From: Pararhizobium sp.
GTDB lineage: Bacteria > Pseudomonadota > Alphaproteobacteria > Rhizobiales > Rhizobiaceae
NCBI GenBank assembly: GCA_017794825.1
Contig: CP051237.1
Coordinates: 4,606,501-4,670,500, forward strand
DNA length: 64,000 bases
Direction of reading: 5' to 3'
Positions within the stretch are counted from its first letter, which is position 1; each line of letters starts with the position of its first letter. Position numbers and translations under genes: made by a program. Shown one piece after another: positions 52,037-60,914 of the stretch. The notes below the pieces were generated by a model, which had not been told where the DNA came from, did no database searches, and worked only from the letters and a program-made list of their open reading frames with translations.

Positions 52037-52433
52037 CAGGACTGTATTCCTCCCTGCAAGAGGTACATAGGTGCGTCGCCCAAAACCGGCTTGCAATTAC
52101 CAATTGAGGAAACTGCGTCCAATCCTGGCACAGGGTATTTATCGGACCTTTGGGGATAAAATGCAAGACAAGTAACGTTACTGAATTTCTCCCGAACTCC
52201 ATGCAAAAACTGTAATTTTTCCTTCATGAACAAGCATCTTGTGCTATTGATTTAACTGCAAAGAGACACGCCTGTTTTTCGGCTGGAGCCGGGACTTCTG
52301 ATCGAAACGCATCGGATCCCCGTTGCTTTGACCGAGTTGCGACTGGAATTGCGAAAACACGCGTTTTGCCGCTTTATGGAAACCGGCTTGTGACGGGAAG
52401 GTCAGGGTCGCGATCACGGGAAGGGAAGAAACA
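52037..52433. promoter_or_regulatory. 397-base divergent intergenic region, DUF2092 / beta-barrel
   Basis: No gene seen. A perfect 12-bp palindrome AGTAACGTTACT lies at 52171-52182 in an AT-rich stretch (about 52120-52250) and is a candidate operator for the divergent pair. The ribosome site of the plus-strand gene is GGGAAGGGAAG. Confidence 0.45.
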
Positions 52434-53249
52434 ATGCGCAAACTGGTTTTCACTGCGATGACCCTGGCGATAGGCGCAAGCAGCCAGGCATTGTCTGCTG
52501 ACATGGTGTACGTGCCCGCTCCGACCGAGCCGCCTCCCGTGGAAAGCAAGGAATGGACCTTGACCATCGCTCCCTATATCTGGGGCGCCGGACTGACTGG
52601 CGATGTCGGGGTCTTCGGGCTGGATCCGACCGAAGTCGATTTGACCTTTGGCGACGTGCTTGAAAATCTTGACATGACCGGGATGATCGTCGGCGAACTG
52701 CACAACGGTCAGTGGGGCGTGCTGGCCGACCTGGTCTATGTGAAGCTGTCGACGACCGAAAGAATATCGGGCGCAATCCAGAACGTGCCGGTGGAACTGA
52801 GGCTCGGTCTCGAGGCGACCACGTTCACAGCCACTCTGATGGGTGAATATCGCGTCGTCTCCCAGCCGAATTACATTGTGGATCTGATGGCCGGCGCCCG
52901 CATCTGGAGCGTCAACAACGATATCAGCGCCACTCTTGCTGCTGGCGGCGCGCCGATTGCAGGCCTGAGCGGCAGCGACGGCGCCACCTGGGTCGATCCG
53001 ATGGTCGGCGTGCGCGGACGCGTCGACCTCACGCCGAAATGGAACCTGAGCGGATGGGGCATGATCGGCGGCTTTGGCGCCGGATCGGAAATCACCTGGG
53101 ACCTGCTCGGCGCCGTCGGTTACAACTGGACGGACAAGTTTTCCACGCGGGTCGGCTATCGCGCGTTTGGCGTCGACTATTCGGATGACGGTTTCGTCTA
53201 CGACACCATCCAGCACGGACCGGTGGTCGGATTCCTGTTCTCGTTCTGA
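52434..53249 (+). CDS. Small outer-membrane beta-barrel protein
   Basis: 271 residues: signal peptide (MRKLVFTAMTLAIGASSQALS-A), Pro-rich linker (PAPTEPPPVES), then a barrel of alternating strands (WTLTIAPYIWGAGLTGDVGV, TFTATLMGEYRVV, WNLSGWGMIGGFGAG, FSTRVGYRAFGVDYSDDG in part) ending in phenylalanine (VGFLFSF). Size fits an 8-10 strand barrel; no substrate clue. The stop is only 4 bases from the convergent cytochrome gene stop. Confidence 0.8.
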   Translation: MRKLVFTAMTLAIGASSQALSADMVYVPAPTEPPPVESKEWTLTIAPYIWGAGLTGDVGVFGLDPTEVDLTFGDVLENLDMTGMIVGELHNGQWGVLADLVYVKLSTTERISGAIQNVPVELRLGLEATTFTATLMGEYRVVSQPNYIVDLMAGARIWSVNNDISATLAAGGAPIAGLSGSDGATWVDPMVGVRGRVDLTPKWNLSGWGMIGGFGAGSEITWDLLGAVGYNWTDKFSTRVGYRAFGVDYSDDGFVYDTIQHGPVVGFLFSF

Positions 53250-53253
53250 TCAG

Positions 53254-55602
53254 CTACTGCAATCTTTGCCTTAACTGGATGATCAATTGCTGAATTTGCG
53301 GGTCGTTCGGCTGGAGACGGTCAAGGGTCTCCAGGCGCGCCAGCGCTGATCGCAGATTGCCTGCCTGGAGTTCGTAGCTGATCAGGGCCTCGAGAATCGC
53401 CTGATCATACGGGTGGCGCTGCAGCGCTCTCGTCAACTGCGCGATCGCGCCCTGCGCATTGCCGGTGTCGTGAAGCGCAACAGCGTACACATAGGCATAG
53501 CGAGGATTTTCGAAGCCCAGCTCCGCCGCTTTGCGCAGCCATGACATGGCTTCCGGAATGTTCCGCTGGCGCACCAGCACAAGCCCGAGCGCATGCGCGA
53601 GGTCCGCCGAATCCGCGTTGGTCTCCAGCATGTCGCGCAACAGGGTCTCGGCTGCCTGCTCGTCGCCGCGGGAGCGGTAGATCTCCACGAGGCCGATGGC
53701 CGCCGGCGCGAATGTCGGGTCCCGCTTCAACGCGGTTTCGTAGTAGCGCTCCGCCTCTTCGAGATTGCCCTGCTCGATGTTGAGGAGGGCGAGATTGGCG
53801 TTCGATTCCGGGCGTTCGGCGTTGAAGAGCTGGCCGGCGACATATTCGGCGAGGGCGCTTTCAAACGTCTCGCGCGTCGCCTCGCTCATCATCGCCTCCG
53901 GCTCACCCACTAGAGTGCGGGCCGCGTCCATCCGCACGAGCATGCTTTCATCGTCGAGCAGTGGAGACAGCGTGTTGAGCACGGTCAGCGTATCGGCCTG
54001 ACTAACGATCGGAATTGCGGCGGTTCGCACCAGGGGATCGCTGTCGGAGAGTTTCTCGCGGGCCAGGCGCATGGCGTCGGGCGTCGGGTTGGCGGCGATA
54101 CGGGCGAGCGCGCTGGCGGTGACGATCGGCGGCTGTTCCGTTTCTTCGAGCCAGGCGATCAGCGCGTCGCGCGAGCCCGGCGCGCCGCGGTCGCTGGCGT
54201 GAAACAGCTCCGCGAAGTCCTGATGCCCCTTTGCCGGCTCACCGAACCATTCGACCAGCCTGTCGACGGCCCACTGCGCGTTCTGCGTTTCGTGGCAGCG
54301 GTTGCAGGCGTTGGGAACGCCGAGGCTGACTGTGAGGTCGGGGCGGGGAATTCGCAACGAATGGTCGTGTCTGGCGTCGACGATCATGTAGTTGGTGGTG
54401 GGCATGTGGCACGACACGCATTGCGCCCCTTCGGTTTCCGGCGCGTGATGATGATGCTCGGCCGTGTCGAAAACCTCCGGCTCGTGACACTGGCCGCACA
54501 ATGCGTTGCCCTCGATCAGGACCTTGCCGGAATGGGGTTCGTGACAATCGGAGCAGGTGACGCCCTCGGCGTGCATTTTCGACTGCAGGAAGGAGCCGTA
54601 CTTGTAGACCTCGTCGAGTTGCTGGCCGTCGGCGTGGTACAGACCGGGGGACAGAAGGGACGGGCGGAAGGCCGAGACAAAGTCGGCGGCGTGGTGCGGG
54701 TCGTCGGAGAACTGGCCGCGACGCGCATGGCAGCCGGCGCACAGGTTGATTTCCTTCATTGTCGTTCGGGGAGATGATCGCCGTGCGGTTCCCTGTTCGC
54801 CCGGCTCCCAGAACACATCATTCCTTTCGTCGAGACGAAGCGGAAAGCCGGCGCCTTCCGACATGGGCGGGCGATCCTCCCCGGACTTTCCGGCCCACAG
54901 CACGTGATCTTTTCCCGGTCCGTGGCAGGCTTCGCAGCCGACATTGATCTCGGACCATGTCGTCGAGAACAAATCCGTTTCTGGATCGTAGTTCTTCTCG
55001 AGATTCGTGGAGTGGCACCAGGCGCACTGATAGTTCCAGTTCTGGTCGATCCCGGTCCAGTGAATCGGATCGCCTGCAGCAAGCTTCATGTCCGGGTAGA
55101 GGTGAAACCATCTCTGTCCACCCTCGGCTTCGGGTCGCGAATCCCAGGCGATTCCGAACGCCTGGTAGCGTCCTCCGGGCAGTGCGATCAGATATTGCTG
55201 CAAGGGCGTCACGCCGAAAGTGTAGTCGATCTCGAAATCCTGCAGTTCGCCGTCCGGGCCATCCGTGTTGACGACATACTTCCCGTCGCGCTGGAAGAAG
55301 GTGGTCGTGACGCCGTCTTTCGAGAATGTCTCGCCGCCAAAGGGCGCAAGCACGCTGTCGCTGCCGGCTTCCAGCATGGCGTGCGCATGATGCGAACCGC
55401 GCCAGAGCTCCGCCTCGCCCTGGTGGCAATCGGCGCAGACCTCGCTGCCAACGAACCCGGCTTCATCCTGCGCCCGGACAGGCAGGCTGGTCGCCAGGAC
55501 CGCGGGCAGGGCAATCGCCAATGCTGTGGTGAAGGACTTGAAAGCTGCAAACAAAAGCGGTTCCTGGTTGGCTGGGCGGAGCTGGCTGAATCGGAAATCC
55601 AA
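53254..55602 (-). CDS. Octaheme c-type cytochrome fused to HEAT-like and TPR domains
   Basis: 782 residues. Eight CXXCH haem-binding motifs: CADCH 56-60, CAWCH 193-197, CEACH 223-227, CAGCH 288-292, CSDCH 350-354, CGQCH 369-373, CVSCH 395-399, CNRCH 433-437. The arrangement recalls cytochrome c554-type multihaem proteins. Helical repeats follow (about 450-600) and TPRs (about 600-782). A signal peptide ends near VRA-Q (44-45). No ATG is available: TTG at 55602 is listed, but TTG at 55554 with GGAA upstream gives a more typical signal peptide. It is 25 bases downstream of batD, the last gene of the MoxR/Bat operon. Electron partner and substrate are unknown. Confidence 0.85.
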   Translation of the reverse strand: MDFRFSQLRPANQEPLLFAAFKSFTTALAIALPAVLATSLPVRAQDEAGFVGSEVCADCHQGEAELWRGSHHAHAMLEAGSDSVLAPFGGETFSKDGVTTTFFQRDGKYVVNTDGPDGELQDFEIDYTFGVTPLQQYLIALPGGRYQAFGIAWDSRPEAEGGQRWFHLYPDMKLAAGDPIHWTGIDQNWNYQCAWCHSTNLEKNYDPETDLFSTTWSEINVGCEACHGPGKDHVLWAGKSGEDRPPMSEGAGFPLRLDERNDVFWEPGEQGTARRSSPRTTMKEINLCAGCHARRGQFSDDPHHAADFVSAFRPSLLSPGLYHADGQQLDEVYKYGSFLQSKMHAEGVTCSDCHEPHSGKVLIEGNALCGQCHEPEVFDTAEHHHHAPETEGAQCVSCHMPTTNYMIVDARHDHSLRIPRPDLTVSLGVPNACNRCHETQNAQWAVDRLVEWFGEPAKGHQDFAELFHASDRGAPGSRDALIAWLEETEQPPIVTASALARIAANPTPDAMRLAREKLSDSDPLVRTAAIPIVSQADTLTVLNTLSPLLDDESMLVRMDAARTLVGEPEAMMSEATRETFESALAEYVAGQLFNAERPESNANLALLNIEQGNLEEAERYYETALKRDPTFAPAAIGLVEIYRSRGDEQAAETLLRDMLETNADSADLAHALGLVLVRQRNIPEAMSWLRKAAELGFENPRYAYVYAVALHDTGNAQGAIAQLTRALQRHPYDQAILEALISYELQAGNLRSALARLETLDRLQPNDPQIQQLIIQLRQRLQ

Positions 55603-55627
55603 GCTTATCCCGACATGGGGCTGGTTG

Positions 55628-56914
55628 TCAGGATGTTCCGTGGTCTATGACCGGATTGAGCGGCGGCAGCGCGACAGCCTCCTCCTTCCGCAGCGCGTCG
55701 CGCCGAACCTCGCCGAGAATGACGCGCAACCGCCGCCATGCGGCGGCGTCCGGCGTCGATGGAGAGGCGCCGAAACGCGCGGCTCCGATGACCGTCAACG
55801 CCTGGCGAAGGCGTGGATCGAGCCGCGGGTCCGGGCCGGGCGCCTTCTCGGCCCAAAGGTCGAGCGATGACAGAAGGCGCGAGAGATCCCGGTCGCGCGC
55901 CGCCTTTTCGACAATCCCGAAGGCGTGGCGTTCCGATTCCAGCCGGCGTCGACGGCGATCGCGGAGCAGATCGAGCAGCAGCGGGATCAGCCATCGCAGC
56001 AGCATCGCCAAAGCCGTTATCAAGACCAGGCTCACGAGCGCCAGAACCGCGATCGCGCGCCAGTCTCGCTCTGCGCCGGACGACGCCGGCGGACCGTCGG
56101 CGTGGACGGAAAAGCCCTCTACTGTCGCCGTTTCAACGCTGCGGGACGAAAGTTTGTACCATTCGAACGAGACGGACGGCCATTCGCCGGTCGCTCCGCC
56201 TTCGGCGAGCAGGGTTGCGCGCTCCGTACGGCTTCCGCTGTAGACGCCGCGGTTCTGAGATTCCTCGACGGCCGGTTCGTCTTCGTATATCGCGATGCCC
56301 GAAATTGTGTGTTCCGGAAGAAGGCGCGGCAGGAACATTGGCGAATTGCCGGCGATCTCGGCTTTCATCGTGACGACGACGCTGTCGCCGGGCTTCATGG
56401 TTCCCGGATCGCCTTCGACAGTCGCTGCGAGTTTCAGACTTTCGGCGGCAACAAAGGGATCCAGATTTTCCGCGCCCTCCGGAATGACGCCGGTCAGGGT
56501 TATCGTCGGCGTATCGAGCCTGACTTGCGTGGCCTGGCTCGTCTCCGGATCGGAATAGGTCACCAGGATTGGTTGCGGTGGTATGGTGAACCGCCCGGCG
56601 ATCATCGGGGAAATGCGCCAGGTTCTTGTCAGCCCCGACCATGTTTCTCCGTTAATCCGGTCACTTGTCGGGTTGGTCGAGCGTTCGGACAGCCGCACGA
56701 GCAGATTCGGCATGTCGAGGCTCGGCCATACGGGCGGCTTCGGCATGAACGTCGGCACCATGACGGTCATGCGCAGGATCAACATCTCGCCGGGCACGGC
56801 TTCGGTGTCGTCGAATTCGACTTCGAGGAACGGCTTGTTTTCCCCGCCTTGCTGCTGGGCGCTCGCCTGTGTCAGCGCTGCCAGCAGGAAGAGAATGGCG
56901 ATGAACGATTTCAC
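55628..56914 (-). CDS. BatD-family protein
   Basis: 428 residues from a GTG overlapping the upstream stop; the longer frame to 57007 lies inside the preceding gene. Signal peptide (VKSFIAILFLLAALTQASA), beta-rich periplasmic domains (VEFDDTEAVPGEMLILRM; PGDSVVVTMKAEI), a membrane helix at about 295-320 and a cytoplasmic helical end. This is the BatD (aerotolerance) layout: large periplasmic part, one membrane anchor. It probably assembles with the Bat VWA proteins. Confidence 0.8.
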   Translation of the reverse strand: MKSFIAILFLLAALTQASAQQQGGENKPFLEVEFDDTEAVPGEMLILRMTVMVPTFMPKPPVWPSLDMPNLLVRLSERSTNPTSDRINGETWSGLTRTWRISPMIAGRFTIPPQPILVTYSDPETSQATQVRLDTPTITLTGVIPEGAENLDPFVAAESLKLAATVEGDPGTMKPGDSVVVTMKAEIAGNSPMFLPRLLPEHTISGIAIYEDEPAVEESQNRGVYSGSRTERATLLAEGGATGEWPSVSFEWYKLSSRSVETATVEGFSVHADGPPASSGAERDWRAIAVLALVSLVLITALAMLLRWLIPLLLDLLRDRRRRRLESERHAFGIVEKAARDRDLSRLLSSLDLWAEKAPGPDPRLDPRLRQALTVIGAARFGASPSTPDAAAWRRLRVILGEVRRDALRKEEAVALPPLNPVIDHGTS

Positions 56915-58449
56915 TGGCTCGTCTCCAGACCGCCTGCTCTCGCCGCCTCGACGGCAAATCGCTGACGCAGGAAGTCGCCGGTTCGCGTGTCGACAGTGTT
57001 CATCCACTGATCGGCGGTGATCAGGCCGACGCCGTCTTCGCGAGGCGCCTCCATTCTTGTCTCGACGCCGCGGTTGGCCTCATTGTCAAATACGACTTCG
57101 TCGGCGCCGATGCCGCCGCTTTCGCCGGTGTCGGACTGCTCGCGGACCCGTTCCACGTAGTCGACGATCTCGCGGGCCGTTTCAAGGTTTTCCTCGGCGT
57201 TGGGGTAGTCCGGATCGCGCCGCAGCGCCGTTTCGAACGCGCGGACGCCGTCGCGATAGGAGCGGGACTTGATGTGCGCCATGCCCTGGATGAACGCCGC
57301 TTCGGCGGTGTCGACGCGGTCCAGCGTTATGACCGATTCCTCGTACTGGCCGCTGCGATATTGCGCATAGCCGCGCCACAGCGGATCGGCGAACAGTTCT
57401 GCCGCCCTGTCGAAGTTCCTGTTTTGAAAGGCGATGCGACCCTGCTGATCCGGTGTGAGAAACCAGTCCGCTATTCCATCGGCTCGGGCGGGAGCGGAAT
57501 GAAAGAGACCCGGAATCGCGAGGGCGGCGATGACGGCCCAGCGCATTGTCCAGCCCTGGCGGAACCAGAACAGGATCAGAAGCGCAACCGGCCATGCCAG
57601 CCAGTACCCCCGGTCTTCCCAGGGCTGATCGGTGTTTTCGAGAAGCGCCTGGCGGTAGGCGGCGTTGAGAAGCCGGTCCAGCCTGCCGATGTCGGCGGCG
57701 TCCGGTGTGACGTTGACAACCGGAACGGTAAGCTGGTCCAGGCCGCGATCCCTGCGGTCCTCCCGCAGCATCGCCAGGAAGACGACCGGTTGACCTGCGT
57801 CGTTGATGGCGTCGGCGTCGGCCGGATCGAGACTGTCGGCGACAAAAAGGATGCCTCCTGGCGTCTCTTCGCTTGCCAGCAGGTCGAGCCCAAGCTGAAG
57901 GGCGAGCGCGGCCCGTTCACCCTCCTGGGGCATGATCTGCGGATCGAGCCCTTCGAGATAGGGCGTCACGACCGACGGATCTTCGGTCATCGGAACGACC
58001 AGATGGGCGCTGCCCGCATAGGCGACGAGCGCGGTCCTGGCCCCGGCGCGCAGTTTCAGAAGATCGCGTATTTTCTGTTTGCCTCTTTCGAGGCGGGAAG
58101 GAGCGATGTCGTTTTCCTCCATCGACGGCGTGACCTTGAGGGCCACAACCACCGGCGCCGATTGGGCGACGAAAGGATCGGGCGTGCGCGACCAGGTCGG
58201 CCCCGCGGCGCCGATTACGAGCAGGATGAGCGCAACTGCAACCATGTCGATCGGCTGAACGCGCCGCCGCTCGTCCGAGTCGAGGATCAACGCCTTACGC
58301 AGATGCGGCGCAAGCCCGTCCGCGGGTATGTCCCGGCTGTAGGCGGACCGACGCACTGGCCACCAGATGACGATCACGACCGGGATAAGAAGAAGCAGGA
58401 GCGGCCGGATGAAATGAAATGCTTCGAGCGATACGAGGAGGGCGTTCAT
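56911..58449 (-). CDS. BatB/BatC-type fusion: membrane VWA domain with C-terminal TPRs
   Basis: 512 residues. Two N-terminal membrane helices (about 12-30 and 66-84), a von Willebrand A domain (about 95-270), another helix (about 283-300), a hydrophobic signal-like segment, then TPRs (about 335-430: GRIAFQNRNFDRAAELF, FETALRRDPDYPNAEENL) as in BatC. The metal site that should read D-x-S/T-x-S is KVTPS at 105-109, so the first ligand is lysine and metal binding is probably lost. The gene overlaps both neighbours by 4 bases. Confidence 0.85.
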   Translation of the reverse strand: MNALLVSLEAFHFIRPLLLLLIPVVIVIWWPVRRSAYSRDIPADGLAPHLRKALILDSDERRRVQPIDMVAVALILLVIGAAGPTWSRTPDPFVAQSAPVVVALKVTPSMEENDIAPSRLERGKQKIRDLLKLRAGARTALVAYAGSAHLVVPMTEDPSVVTPYLEGLDPQIMPQEGERAALALQLGLDLLASEETPGGILFVADSLDPADADAINDAGQPVVFLAMLREDRRDRGLDQLTVPVVNVTPDAADIGRLDRLLNAAYRQALLENTDQPWEDRGYWLAWPVALLILFWFRQGWTMRWAVIAALAIPGLFHSAPARADGIADWFLTPDQQGRIAFQNRNFDRAAELFADPLWRGYAQYRSGQYEESVITLDRVDTAEAAFIQGMAHIKSRSYRDGVRAFETALRRDPDYPNAEENLETAREIVDYVERVREQSDTGESGGIGADEVVFDNEANRGVETRMEAPREDGVGLITADQWMNTVDTRTGDFLRQRFAVEAARAGGLETSQ

Positions 58450-59429
58450 GCGGCCGCCCTCCGACGGGAACCGGCATGAAGCAGGATGATCGTTCCAAGG
58501 CCGATCAGCGCCGCCAGCGCAAGCGGAATATAAACGAGCGACTGACGCGGTCGGTACGACAGGACCTCGAGCTGGCGGGGCGCCAGTTCATCGATCCGAT
58601 CATAGACGGCGTTCAACGCAGTTTCGTCTTCCGCGAAGAAAAATTCTCCGCCGGTCCGGGAAGCAATGTTTTCCAGCGCGTCGAGATCGACCCGGGCTTC
58701 ACCCGTCGCGTCGGGGTCGCCGACGCCGACGGTGTAGATTTCGACGCCGTGACTGGCGGCGATTTCCGCGGCGTTAACCGGGCTCATCGTGCTCGAGGTG
58801 TCGCTGCCGTCCGACAGCAGGATCAACAGGCGCTGATCGATGTCGCTGGCTTCGAACGTTCTGATCGAGAGGCCTATGGAGTCGCCGAGCGCCGTGTGAG
58901 GGCCGGCCATGCCGACCTCCGTGATGTCGAGCAGGCTGATCACGGTGTCCAGATCTTCGGTCAGCGGCGCCTGGACATAGGCTTTCGAGCCGAAGACGAT
59001 CAGCGCCATGCGGTCGCCCTCGCGGCCTTCCACGAAACTGCGCACGACCTCGCGCACCGCTTCGAGACGCTGTTTGCGCGCGCCGTCGGGCGCAATGAAG
59101 TCGCGCGTGTCCATCGAACCGGAAATATCGATGGCGAGCACGACGTCGCGGGCGGACTTGGTGATTTCGATCGGTTCGCCAACCCGTTCCGGCCGAGCCA
59201 TCGCCAGAACGACGAGGCACCAGCAGACGATTGCCGCGAGCATTTGCAGCCTGCTTCGCGTCAGCACGATTGCGCCCGAACGCGGCGCAACGCCAATCGT
59301 CTCGACGATCTTGCGAAAGAACGGAAACCGCAGGGCGGGGACCTGCTTGCGATGCGGGGGCGCGAAGCGCCAGACGAACCACGGCAGCGGCAGCAGGAGA
59401 AACGCCCAGGCAAAACCGAGGGAGATCAT
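58446..59429 (-). CDS. BatA-type membrane VWA protein
   Basis: 327 residues from the ATG that overlaps the DUF4381 stop; the frame is open to 59813 only through that gene. Two N-terminal helices (about 5-22 and 60-78), a VWA domain with an intact metal site DISGS (101-105) and later TALGD and LLSDGSD, and a C-terminal helix (about 300-318). VWA proteins of this type work with MoxR ATPases in assembling or activating periplasmic or membrane complexes. Confidence 0.88.
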   Translation of the reverse strand: MISLGFAWAFLLLPLPWFVWRFAPPHRKQVPALRFPFFRKIVETIGVAPRSGAIVLTRSRLQMLAAIVCWCLVVLAMARPERVGEPIEITKSARDVVLAIDISGSMDTRDFIAPDGARKQRLEAVREVVRSFVEGREGDRMALIVFGSKAYVQAPLTEDLDTVISLLDITEVGMAGPHTALGDSIGLSIRTFEASDIDQRLLILLSDGSDTSSTMSPVNAAEIAASHGVEIYTVGVGDPDATGEARVDLDALENIASRTGGEFFFAEDETALNAVYDRIDELAPRQLEVLSYRPRQSLVYIPLALAALIGLGTIILLHAGSRRRAAA

Positions 59430-59923
59430 GCCGCTGTCTCCACCGGACGGACCTTGTGCGTACGGATCCAGCGCGCGACGGCCTTGCGAAACTCGGGCGG
59501 CGAGGCTGTGAAATCCTGCCGGTAGGGCGCAAGCAGCATGTCCCGGCAGGCCTCGCTCGCGAATTGCCCGTTTCCTCCGGTTTTGTCGAGGAAGCCGATC
59601 CAGTCCGCGCCGACGAGGCCGGCCACCTGTTCGCGCGGCCAGGCGACGAGCGCGCACCGCCGCAATACGGCGGCGATGGCGGCGGCGTCGCCCCCCGCCG
59701 CATCGAGCTCCGCCAGCGCGGCCCTGCGATAGGCGTTGGCGCGCCATTTGCGCCAGCTCGCGAAAGCAAACCAGGCCAAAAGGCCCAGAACCACGATTAC
59801 GAGCACCACCCATCCGAAGGTCTGCGGAACCATCGACACCGCCGGCGGCTCTCCGGGCTCGGCGAGTTTGCCGATCAGGTCGACCAGGTTTTCGGGCATT
59901 TCAGGCCTTGCGTCTTCGTTCAT
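59426..59923 (-). CDS. DUF4381 membrane protein
   Basis: 165 residues with one membrane helix (about 37-56: WVVLVIVVLGLLAWFAFA) and a cytoplasmic helical domain (WPREQVAGLVGADWIGFLDK; PPEFRKAVARWI). It matches the DUF4381 pattern that recurs between the DUF58 and VWA genes in MoxR operons. It overlaps its neighbours on both sides by 4 bases. Confidence 0.85.
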   Translation of the reverse strand: MNEDARPEMPENLVDLIGKLAEPGEPPAVSMVPQTFGWVVLVIVVLGLLAWFAFASWRKWRANAYRRAALAELDAAGGDAAAIAAVLRRCALVAWPREQVAGLVGADWIGFLDKTGGNGQFASEACRDMLLAPYRQDFTASPPEFRKAVARWIRTHKVRPVETAA

Positions 59924-60900
59924 GACGGCGCAAGCCCCATCAGGCGACGCAACTGCGGAAGCGTTTCTTCGGCTGTGCTGACAGGCAGAACCGGCATGCC
60001 GTAGCGGCGTTGCCAGTCGAGCACCTCGGCCAGGCGCCCATGCGCCATGTCGCGCAGGCTTGTGTGCTGCGTCCGGTCGACCGTGTTGACCTCCGCCTGC
60101 AGCACGCCGTCGGAAACGACCAGGCGCTGGTTCGGCGGCATGTTGTCTGCGAAGGGGTCCGTCACGAGGCCGATGATCAAATCGTTGCGGCGCGCAATAC
60201 CGGAGATCAGTCGGGAGGTTTCATCGTCGATTTCGTCGAAATCGCTCAAGATGATGATGAGATGATTGCGTGGCGCGATCCGTGCGACGGAACGCAGAAC
60301 CTGGTTCATCGGGATCGGCGCAACATTCGCGGCGTCCGCCCGCAGCAATCCGTTAAGGTCGGCAAGCGCTGTGAGAAACCGGTTCAACGCCCTGCGGCTG
60401 CGTTCCGGCCGGATTTCCGCAATCCGTTCGTCGCCGAACACGATGCCGCCCAGGCGATCGTCCTGCCCGAGGATCCGGTAGGCGATCAGCGCGGCTGTTT
60501 CGGCGGCTGTGACCGCCTTCATGTTGAGGACGGAGCCGAAGAACATCGACATACGCTGATCGACGACGAGGAGGGTAGGCCGGTCACGCTCTTCCGTATA
60601 GACGCGGACATGCGGCGTTCCCGTGCGGGCGGTGACCTTCCAGTCGATCGAGCGGATATCGTCGCCCGGCAGATAATCGCGCAGTTCCTCGAAATTCAGC
60701 CCGCGCCCGCGCAGCCGCGAAGCGTGCCGGCCATTGAGAACGGAGCGCGCAGGCTGACGCGGCAGGAAGCTGAGGCTGCGCGCCTTGCTTTCGAACGACC
60801 TGAGATGCGGGAGCGTGACATGGATCCTCGTATCGCCTTCATCCACGGCCCGGGGTTTCGGGTTCGTCCCCGTTCTTATCCTTGCAGCCGTGTCGCGCAT
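59920..60900 (-). CDS. DUF58 domain protein (MoxR-associated)
   Basis: 326 residues. The DUF58 core is clear: RGRGLNFEELRDYLPGD with IRSIDWKVTAR (66-92), then a VWA-like fold (LLVVDQRMSM, IIILSDFDEIDDE). DUF58 proteins are constant partners of MoxR ATPases; their action is not established. It is 14 bases downstream of moxR and overlaps the DUF4381 gene. Confidence 0.9.
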   Translation of the reverse strand: MRDTAARIRTGTNPKPRAVDEGDTRIHVTLPHLRSFESKARSLSFLPRQPARSVLNGRHASRLRGRGLNFEELRDYLPGDDIRSIDWKVTARTGTPHVRVYTEERDRPTLLVVDQRMSMFFGSVLNMKAVTAAETAALIAYRILGQDDRLGGIVFGDERIAEIRPERSRRALNRFLTALADLNGLLRADAANVAPIPMNQVLRSVARIAPRNHLIIILSDFDEIDDETSRLISGIARRNDLIIGLVTDPFADNMPPNQRLVVSDGVLQAEVNTVDRTQHTSLRDMAHGRLAEVLDWQRRYGMPVLPVSTAEETLPQLRRLMGLAPS

Positions 60901-60914
60901 GATCCTGCCCCCGG

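Noticed and set aside
52123..52140. TGGCAC resembling a sigma-54 -24 element
   Set aside because: The expected GC of the -12 element is missing at the right spacing.
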